Source: AG25 sp035518815 (GTDB lineage: Bacteria > Gemmatimonadota > Gemmatimonadetes > Gemmatimonadales > GWC2-71-9). From it: a stretch of DNA of 64,000 bases. The position numbers and the translations under genes are program-made. This document shows positions 51,268 through 57,682 of the stretch, in pieces. Every line of letters starts with the position of its first letter. The stretch's first letter is position 1. Location: assembly GCA_035518815.1 (NCBI GenBank), contig DATIXG010000048.1, positions 1 to 64,000 of the forward strand. The letters run 5' to 3'. The notes under the pieces are model-generated. The model did not search any database, was not told where the DNA came from, and saw only the letters and a program-made list of their open reading frames with translations.

Positions 51268-52827
51268 ATGCGCGTCTTCCTGTACGACACGACCCTGCGG
51301 GACGGTACGCAGCGCGAGGGGCTGTCCCTGTCGGTCGAGGACAAGGTGAAGATCGCCCGGCGTCTGGATCAGCTGGGCATTCACTACCTCGAGGGGGGGT
51401 GGCCCGGTTCGAATCCCAAGGATGCCGAGTTCTTTCGGCGCATCGGCGCCGCAGGGCTGCGGCAGGCGAAAGTGGCGGCGTTCGGAATGACCCGCCGCGC
51501 CGGCGGCCGCTGCGGGGATGACCCCAACCTCCGGGCGCTGGTCGAGGCCGGTACGCCCGTGGTCACCCTCGTGGGCAAGACCTCGGTGCTGCACGTTGAG
51601 CGGGTGCTCGAAACGACCCGCGACGAGAACCTGCGCATGATCGGCGAGAGCGTCGCGTACGTCAAACGGCTCGGGAAGGAAGTGATCTACGACGCCGAGC
51701 ACTTCTTCGACGGCTGTCGCCTGGACCGGGACTACGCCCATGCTACGGTAAAGGCCGCGGCCGAGGCCGGCGCCGACTGCGTCGTGTTGTGCGATACGAA
51801 CGGGGGTGAGCTACCGCACGTGGTCGAAGAGCGGGTGCTCGCGCTCCGCGCCGAGATCGCGACGCCGCTCGGCATCCACACCCACAACGACTCCGGGCTC
51901 GGGCTCGCGAACGCCATCGCGGCGGTCCGCGCCGGGTGCGTGCACGTGCAGGGCACGATCAACGGCTACGGCGAGCGCTGCGGGAACATGGACCTCGTGC
52001 CACTGATCGCCACGCTGCAGCTGAAGCTCGGCGTTCCGGTGGTCAGCCCGGAGCAGCTCCGCAGCCTGACCGAGGTGTCCCACTTCGTGGCGGCGGTGGC
52101 GAACATGAACCCCGACTCGCAGCAGCCCTACGTCGGCCAGAACGCGTTCGCGCACAAGGGTGGGATCCACGTCGCTGCGGTCGCGAAGGTCGCGGACAGC
52201 TATCAGCACATCGACCCCGCGCTCGTCGGCAACGAAATGCACGTCGTGGTGAGCGAGCTGGCCGGCCGGCGCAACATCACGATGCGGGCGGCGGCGCTGG
52301 GGCTCGAGCTGGGCGTGCCGGAGCAGCGCGTGCTGCAACGGGTCAAGGAGCTCGAGCACGCCGGCTTCCAGTTCGAGGCCGCCGACGGCTCGTTCGAGAT
52401 GCTGATACGGCGCTCGGCGCCGGACTACCGGCCGCCGTTCGAGCTGCTCGACTTCACGGTCGTGGTGCAGGAATCCAATGGTGCCGGCATGCGCGCGCAG
52501 GCCATGGTGAAGCTCAAGGTGGGCGACGAGGTGACCCAGACGGCGGCGGAAGGAGCGGGGCCGGTGAACGCGCTCGACTGCGCCATCCGCAAAGGGCTGC
52601 TCCCGCACTATCCGGAGCTCGCGGACGTCCGGCTCGTGGACTACAAGGTGCGCATCGTGGACGAGCACCTGGGCACGGCGGCCAAGCCGCGCGTGGTGCT
52701 CGAGTCGGCGCGCGGCTCCGAGCGCTGGAGCACGGTGGGCTGCTCAGAGAACATCATTGAAGCGAGCTGGCAGGCGCTGCGCGATGGACTGGAGCTGCCG
52801 CTGCTGCGAGCCCGCGCCGGCGCCTAG
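51268..52827 (+). CDS. cimA: (R)-citramalate synthase
   Basis: Condenses pyruvate with acetyl-CoA, the threonine-independent entry to isoleucine. 519 residues: DTTLRDGTQREGLSLSVEDK (active-site Arg-Asp), then HTHNDSGLGLANAIAAVRAGCVHVQGTINGYGERCGN (metal His pair and glycine loop), AHKGGIHVAAVAK, and a C-terminal regulatory domain. The HYLEGGWPGSNPKD segment is characteristic of citramalate rather than isopropylmalate synthases. The ATG at 51268 has AGGA upstream. The leader peptide and terminator upstream indicate attenuation. Confidence 0.93.
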   Translation: MRVFLYDTTLRDGTQREGLSLSVEDKVKIARRLDQLGIHYLEGGWPGSNPKDAEFFRRIGAAGLRQAKVAAFGMTRRAGGRCGDDPNLRALVEAGTPVVTLVGKTSVLHVERVLETTRDENLRMIGESVAYVKRLGKEVIYDAEHFFDGCRLDRDYAHATVKAAAEAGADCVVLCDTNGGELPHVVEERVLALRAEIATPLGIHTHNDSGLGLANAIAAVRAGCVHVQGTINGYGERCGNMDLVPLIATLQLKLGVPVVSPEQLRSLTEVSHFVAAVANMNPDSQQPYVGQNAFAHKGGIHVAAVAKVADSYQHIDPALVGNEMHVVVSELAGRRNITMRAAALGLELGVPEQRVLQRVKELEHAGFQFEAADGSFEMLIRRSAPDYRPPFELLDFTVVVQESNGAGMRAQAMVKLKVGDEVTQTAAEGAGPVNALDCAIRKGLLPHYPELADVRLVDYKVRIVDEHLGTAAKPRVVLESARGSERWSTVGCSENIIEASWQALRDGLELPLLRARAGA

Positions 52828-54977
52828 TCCGCAGCCGCCTGTGCGGCCGGCGCCGCGCGCTTCGGGGCGGGCGGCGCGAATGTCTCGCAGTACTTGCCGA
52901 ACTCGCGCGCCCGCTCGAGAATCGCCTTCGCCCCGGCCTCGTCCGGTGGCGCCCGGCGCAGCCGGTCGAACTCGGCCGTGAGCTTGCGCCAGGCGCCGTC
53001 GGTGAGTCCCGCGAGCACGAAGATGTTCTCGAACTCCCACAGCACCTGCTCGGGCGTGAACGGGTCGACGAGGCGTTTGTAGAGCGGCACCCGTGCAGCC
53101 GCGGCGGCGGCCTCGTAACCGGCCGCGAGGGTCGCCGCATACTCCTTATGGCTGAAATAGGCATCGGCCTGCGCGAGCGCCTCCTGCGCGTCCGCGACCG
53201 ACGGCACTTTCTCCGCTATCGTGGTGCCCGCGCACTCACCCTTCACTCCTTGGCGCACGGCGAACTTCTCGTTCGCGTGACCCCAGTCCTGATAGAACTC
53301 CGGGTCGGCCTCGAACGTCGGGATCGCGCGGAACGGCTCAAGCAAGCCCTTGAGCCGGTCCTCGCCCAGCCGCGCCATGCAGGGGCCGAACTCCTCGCCG
53401 TCGCGGCGCTCCGCTGCGAACAGCCCCAGCAGCGCCTCCACGACTTTGACCCCGTTCTTGGCCGGATACCGCCCGATGATGTCCCCGATCCGCGCCTCAT
53501 CGAGGTTGGCCTTGCCGCCCACGAAGAGGAGATACGACGGCACGGTACGGCCGTTCTCCGTCTGCGCGGCGCTGTGGAAGCCGATATCCGCGATGCCGTG
53601 CTGCGCGCAGCCGTTGGGGCAGCCCGAGATCTTGATCTTCACCGAGCGGGCGATCTCCCGGTACCGGCCCAGTCCGTTCTCGAGGGCGGCCGACAGCGCG
53701 GAGCCCAGGCCCTTGGCGGAGGCGATGCCGAGGCGGCACGTGTCCGCCGCGGGGCAGGTCGTGACGTCTTCGATCGTCTCGCTGCCGGCGTCGGCGAGCT
53801 CGAGCCCGCGCAACGCGTCGTACAGATCGGGCAGGGTGTCCTCCCCTACCCAGGGGAGGAAGAGGTTCTGCTCGATCGAGACGCGCGCCTCGTCGGACGA
53901 ATAGCGCCGGGCGACATCGGCGAGGGCGCGCAGCTTCTCGCCCACGATGTCGCCAAGGCGCAGGCGCACGTGCACCCCCCGGAAACCGGGCAACCGGTGG
54001 GCGACGACCGAATCGCGGTGCCAGCGGGCGAACCCGGGCTCCTTGCGGCGGTCGTCCAGCACGCGCAGGCCGGCGGGGTGGGGCGTCTCGGGCGCGGGCG
54101 CGCGGAGGCTCTCCGCGTATAGCTCGTCCACCGGCACGGGGATCGGGCCGACGCGCTCGCGCTCCTGGTCCAGCGCCTCGCGGAACCTGTCCCAGCCCAT
54201 GGTCTGCACGAGAAACTTCATGCGGGCCTTCATGCGCGACTTGCGCTCCCCGTAGCGATCGAACAGCCGCAGGATCGCCGACGCGAAGCTGAACATCTGA
54301 TCGATGGGCATGAAGTCGGTATAGAGATGCGACAGCATCGGCGCGCCGCCCAGGCCGCCGCCGACGTGCAGCGCAAAGCCGCGGTTCGCCGCGCTGTCCG
54401 CCCCGTGCACGCGCGCAAGGAAGCCGATATCGTGCAGCCGCACGGCAGAATGGTCTTCCGCGCAGCCTTCGAAGGTGATCTTGAACTTCCGTCCCATCAC
54501 CTGGTTGTGGTCGTTCCGGACCAGGTAGCGGAACAGCGCCTGAGCGTACGGCGCCACGTTGAACACCTCGGTGGGCGACGTGCCGGCGCGGTAGCACGCG
54601 GTGATGTTGCGCACCGTGTTCCCGCACGCTTCGCGCGTCGTAATGCCTGCTTCGGCGAGGAAACGCATCATGGCCGGCGCTTCCTCGAGCTTGAGATAGT
54701 AGATCTGGGCGTCTTCCCGCGTGGTGAAGTGGACGAACCCGCTGCCGTAGCGGTCGGCGGTGTCGGCGAGCTGCACCATCTGCTCGGCGGACAGTACCCC
54801 ACCCGGGATCTTGATCCGCTGCATCTGCACGCCGTCCTGCCGCTGGGCGTAGGTGCCGAACTGAAGGCGGATCTTCTGCATCTTGACCTCGCCGATCTCG
54901 CCTCGGCGGTACTCCTTGATGTGCTCCTCGAACTCGGCGAGCTCGCGAAGGATCGTGTCGGAGAGCGGCTGCGGCAT
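52824..54977 (-). CDS. Ferredoxin-type sulfite (nitrite) reductase with C-terminal extension
   Basis: Siroheme/4Fe-4S reductase of about 717 residues. Both half-domains are seen, with cluster cysteines in TTCPAADTCRLG (C-x5-C) and KISGCPNGCAQHG (C-x3-C). About 110 extra residues at the C-terminus (ALAQADAYFSHKEYAATLAAGYEAAAAAAR...) form a helical, HEPN-like domain not found in the classical enzymes. With cysH and cysG it should make sulfide, so sulfite is the likely substrate. The ATG at 54977 lies 11 bases after the cysG stop. Converges on cimA. Confidence 0.92.
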   Translation of the reverse strand: MPQPLSDTILRELAEFEEHIKEYRRGEIGEVKMQKIRLQFGTYAQRQDGVQMQRIKIPGGVLSAEQMVQLADTADRYGSGFVHFTTREDAQIYYLKLEEAPAMMRFLAEAGITTREACGNTVRNITACYRAGTSPTEVFNVAPYAQALFRYLVRNDHNQVMGRKFKITFEGCAEDHSAVRLHDIGFLARVHGADSAANRGFALHVGGGLGGAPMLSHLYTDFMPIDQMFSFASAILRLFDRYGERKSRMKARMKFLVQTMGWDRFREALDQERERVGPIPVPVDELYAESLRAPAPETPHPAGLRVLDDRRKEPGFARWHRDSVVAHRLPGFRGVHVRLRLGDIVGEKLRALADVARRYSSDEARVSIEQNLFLPWVGEDTLPDLYDALRGLELADAGSETIEDVTTCPAADTCRLGIASAKGLGSALSAALENGLGRYREIARSVKIKISGCPNGCAQHGIADIGFHSAAQTENGRTVPSYLLFVGGKANLDEARIGDIIGRYPAKNGVKVVEALLGLFAAERRDGEEFGPCMARLGEDRLKGLLEPFRAIPTFEADPEFYQDWGHANEKFAVRQGVKGECAGTTIAEKVPSVADAQEALAQADAYFSHKEYAATLAAGYEAAAAAARVPLYKRLVDPFTPEQVLWEFENIFVLAGLTDGAWRKLTAEFDRLRRAPPDEAGAKAILERAREFGKYCETFAPPAPKRAAPAAQAAAD

Positions 54978-54988
54978 GGTCCTGTTCC

Positions 54989-56452
54989 TCAAGCCTCAAT
55001 GAGAACTTCGGTTTTCGCCATACCCCCTGAGGGCTGGCCGTTGAGAAGCGAGCGAACGTGGACGACCTCGCCGACCACGAGCGTCGCGGGTGGCTCGAGG
55101 TTCGCCGCGCGGGCCAGCTCGCCGATGGTCGCAAGCGTGCCGACGACCGCCCGCTCTTCCGGCAGTGTTGCCCTCGCGATGACCGCTGCGGGGGTATCCG
55201 GGTGCGCGCCGTGCTCGATCAGGCGCGTGGTGATATTGGGCAGCGCGCGCACGCCCATCAGGAAGACGAGCGTCGGGATGCGGGCGAGCGCTTCCCAGTC
55301 GAGATCGGAATCGCCCTCGCATTCATGGCCCGCGGCGACGGCGAACGCCGATGCGTAGCGGCGGTGCGTGACAGGTATCCCAGCCGCTCCCGGTGCAGCG
55401 ATCGCCGACGATATCCCAGGGATCGCCTCGAACGGAATGCCGGCATCGCGAAGTGCCTCGCCTTCCTCGGCACCGCGTCCAAACACGAACGGGTCGCCGC
55501 CCTTCAAGCGCACGACCACCTGGCCGGCCCGGGCGAGCGCGACCAACAGATCGTTCGTCCGCTCCTGCTCCACCGAGCGGCCCTCGGCGCGCTTGCCGAC
55601 GAAGATGCGCTCCGCCCAGGGCGCCGCCCGTTCGACCAGATCGGGATGCACCAACCGGTCGTATACGATCACGTCCGCCCGGCGGAGGGCTTCGAGGCCC
55701 CGCACGGTGATGAGTCCGGGGTCGCCCGGGCCCGCACCCACGAGGTAGACCTTCCCGGCCTTCACCGCCTCCTCGGACCTCACCCCCTGGGCCCCTCGCC
55801 GCGATGCGGCGACGGGGGACGCAGCCTCGATCATCGTCTCAATCCGCTGCTTCGCGCCGGCCACGTCCCCGCGCCGCACGTACTCGATCGCGTCCGAGTC
55901 GACGATCTCATACCACAGGCGCATGCGGACCTTGGCGTCGGGGACGCGGGCCGCGACTTCGGGACGGAGCGCGCCGAGGAGATCGAGGAACTCGGCGTGC
56001 TCCCGGCCGATCAGCGTCCTGATGCGCTCCTTCAACCGTACGGCGAGCGCGGGGCTCTTCCCCGCCGTCGAGATGGCGACAGTGACGTCCCCCGCGCGGT
56101 GCACGGCCGGCGCGATGAAGCTGCAGTGCGGGAGGTCGTCCACCGCGTTCAGCAGGATGCCGCGCTCTTCGGCCTCCGCCCACACGGCGGCGTTGGCGTT
56201 CCGGTCATCGGTTGCTGCGATGGCCAGAAATGCACCCTCCAGGTCGCCGCGCTGGTAGGGGCGTCGCTGCACCTCGATGGCCCCCGTCGCCGCGAGGTCC
56301 TCGAGTTTCCAGGTCAGCTCGGGGCTCGTCACGACCACGCGCGCTCCGGCCTCGAGGAGCCCCGCGACTTTCTGCTCGGCGATGGCGCCACCGCCGATCA
56401 CGACGCAGCGCCGTCCGTGCAGGTTCAGGAACGCGGGATAGAAACTCGTCAC
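54989..56452 (-). CDS. cysG: Siroheme synthase (CysG-type trifunctional fusion)
   Basis: Makes siroheme for the downstream reductase. 487 residues: an N-terminal precorrin-2 dehydrogenase/ferrochelatase (LNLHGRRCVVIGGGAIAEQKVAGLLEAGA, about 1-215) fused to uroporphyrinogen-III methyltransferase (KVYLVGAGPGDPGLITVRGLEALRRADVIVYD, VRLKGGDPFVFGRGAEE, GISSAIAAPGAAGIPVTHR). Start GTG at 56452, 7 bases after cysH. It is the middle gene of the sulfate operon. Confidence 0.95.
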   Translation of the reverse strand: MTSFYPAFLNLHGRRCVVIGGGAIAEQKVAGLLEAGARVVVTSPELTWKLEDLAATGAIEVQRRPYQRGDLEGAFLAIAATDDRNANAAVWAEAEERGILLNAVDDLPHCSFIAPAVHRAGDVTVAISTAGKSPALAVRLKERIRTLIGREHAEFLDLLGALRPEVAARVPDAKVRMRLWYEIVDSDAIEYVRRGDVAGAKQRIETMIEAASPVAASRRGAQGVRSEEAVKAGKVYLVGAGPGDPGLITVRGLEALRRADVIVYDRLVHPDLVERAAPWAERIFVGKRAEGRSVEQERTNDLLVALARAGQVVVRLKGGDPFVFGRGAEEGEALRDAGIPFEAIPGISSAIAAPGAAGIPVTHRRYASAFAVAAGHECEGDSDLDWEALARIPTLVFLMGVRALPNITTRLIEHGAHPDTPAAVIARATLPEERAVVGTLATIGELARAANLEPPATLVVGEVVHVRSLLNGQPSGGMAKTEVLIEA

Positions 56453-56459
56453 CGGCGCC

Positions 56460-57143
56460 TCACTGCTTGACGGTGAAGGTGTGCAATCCGCACTCGGTCT
56501 TGCCCATGCCGCTCCAGCGTCCCGCGCGCTCGTCCTCTCCCGGCCGGGTGGCGCGGGTGCAGGGCCAGCACCCGATGCTCGTGAAGCCGGCATCGTGGAG
56601 GGGGTGGTAGGGGATGCCGTGCTCCTTGATGTACTGCCACACCGTGTCCCGGGACCAGGTCGCGAGCGGGTACACCTTCACGACGGCGTGCCCGTCGGCC
56701 TCGTGGTACTCGAGCGGCTCGATGCCGCTCCGCGTCTTCGCCTGATCGGCGCGGACCGCGCTCACCCAGGCATCGAACCCGGGCAGCGTGCGCTGCAGCG
56801 GCTCCACCTTCCGGATCCAGCAGCAGCGGTCGGGGTCGGTCTGGTACAACGGCCCCGGTTCCGTCGCGGGCTTCAAATCGATGACGTTCAGTCCGTACTG
56901 GGCGGTGAAGCGTGCTTTGAACTCGAGCGTCTGCGGGAAGTGAAAGCCGGTGTCGAGGAAATAGATCGGCACGCTCTTGTCGATGCGGCTGAGCATGTAC
57001 GCGAGCGCGACGCCGGCTCCACCGAAGCTCACCGTGAGCGCGGTGCGCTGGGGGAACGTGGTCACCGCCCACCGCAGAACCTCCTCGGGCGGCGAGGCGC
57101 GGAGCGCGCTGGCGCGCTCGTGTACTTCAGCGGGACTGAGCAT
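56460..57143 (-). CDS. cysH: APS reductase (assimilatory)
   Basis: Reduces adenylyl-sulfate to sulfite. 227 residues. The Cys pairs DRCCWIRK and GCWPCTRAT mark the 4Fe-4S form that uses APS rather than PAPS; KTECGLH at the C-terminus is the catalytic cysteine. IYFLDTGFHFPQTLEF is the nucleotide loop. First gene of cysH-cysG-sir. Upstream are a leader peptide rich in cysteine codons and an intrinsic terminator, indicating regulation by cysteine supply. Confidence 0.95.
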   Translation of the reverse strand: MLSPAEVHERASALRASPPEEVLRWAVTTFPQRTALTVSFGGAGVALAYMLSRIDKSVPIYFLDTGFHFPQTLEFKARFTAQYGLNVIDLKPATEPGPLYQTDPDRCCWIRKVEPLQRTLPGFDAWVSAVRADQAKTRSGIEPLEYHEADGHAVVKVYPLATWSRDTVWQYIKEHGIPYHPLHDAGFTSIGCWPCTRATRPGEDERAGRWSGMGKTECGLHTFTVKQ

Positions 57144-57194
57144 ACCCTGGTAGCATCCACCACTCTCCGTTACCCGGGGCGACGCCCCGGGGAT

Positions 57195-57226
57195 AAAAAA
57201 CCCCGCCCCTCGACTGAGGGAGCGGG
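57195..57226 (-). terminator. Attenuator terminator before cysH
   Basis: On the minus strand CCCGC-(T)-CCCTC pairs with GAGGG-GCGGG around loop AGTC, followed by G and TTTTTT: a strong intrinsic terminator 51 bases before cysH. A second GC hairpin (57173-57191) follows. The left arm CCGCTCCC (57218-57225) is also complementary to GGGAGCGG in the leader (57304-57311). Confidence 0.85.
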
Positions 57227-57257
57227 CCCGATGCGCGTTGCACTCGCAAACAGCTGC

Positions 57258-57380
57258 TTATCTGTTCGTCCGATAACCTCCGGACAGTGCTCTGCCATCG
57301 CGTCCGCTCCCTGGGGAGCAACGACACTTGGCCCGACCGGGCGGACAGCAGCAACACATGGCGGTGCAGCGCGCGAACAT
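57258..57380 (-). CDS. Polycysteine leader peptide of the sulfate-assimilation operon
   Basis: A 40-codon frame beginning MFARCTAMCCCCPPGRAKCR and ending in TAA. Four consecutive Cys codons (57345-57356) and two more (TGT CGT TGC) lie just before the first hairpin arm, giving seven Cys in the first 21 residues. A good promoter is found 30-60 bases upstream, and purine-rich GAGAAAG precedes the ATG. It resembles the polycysteine leader frames described in mycobacteria, though there is no homology claim. It most likely senses charged tRNA-Cys. Confidence 0.8.
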   Translation of the reverse strand: MFARCTAMCCCCPPGRAKCRCSPGSGRDGRALSGGYRTNR

Positions 57381-57409
57381 GGCTCAGGACTTTCTCTTGG
57401 CTGATCGGT

Positions 57410-57438
57410 ACGCTACCACCACCACGCAGGTGTGTCAA
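57410..57438 (-). promoter_or_regulatory. Promoter of the cysH operon
   Basis: On the minus strand TTGACA (57433-57438), 17-base spacer, TAGCGT (57410-57415). Predicted transcription start is about 57402, which gives a short leader before the Cys-rich frame. Confidence 0.75.
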
Positions 57439-57451
57439 CACAGTCGGACGC

Positions 57452-57480
57452 TTGACAGTCCCGAACACGTTTCGTAAGGT
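57452..57480 (+). promoter_or_regulatory. Promoter of the lysine operon
   Basis: TTGACA (57452-57457), 17-base spacer, TAAGGT (57475-57480), back to back with the cysH promoter. The two -35 boxes form a TGTCAA-N13-TTGACA inverted repeat. Confidence 0.75.
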
Positions 57481-57486
57481 ACTGAG

Positions 57487-57679
57487 CCACAACATGCAAC
57501 GACCCCTGCGCGTTTCCTATCCGTCGCGCCCTGGCGCGAACGACCTGCTGGCCCGCCGAAAGCGGGCGTGCTCCCTCCACTCGTAGTTTTTTTCGCACCC
57601 AGTCGTACCGGTCGCACCTGTAGAGCCCCCCGACGCTCTCGCGGCCGTCGCTCGTCGGGCCTGTGAGGTCAGAGCTCAC
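57487..57679 (+). other. Long structured leader of the lysine operon
   Basis: About 195 bases. It holds a 30-codon frame (57494-57586) without unusual codon enrichment, hairpin GCCCGC-CGAAA-GCGGGC (57551-57567), a seven-T run (57587-57593), and CCCGACG/CGTCGGG and GTGAG/CTCAC stems close to the start codon. I do not see lysine-riboswitch core sequences. Confidence 0.5.
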
Positions 57680-57682
57680 GTG

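Noticed and set aside
57144..57400. SAM or other riboswitch upstream of cysH
   Set aside because: Considered because of the terminator. No SAM-riboswitch core was recognised, and the Cys-codon run with complementary arms explains the region better.
57494..57586. Leader peptide for the lysine operon
   Set aside because: The 30-codon frame has only one Lys, no Thr and no Met beyond the start, so there is no sign of amino-acid sensing.
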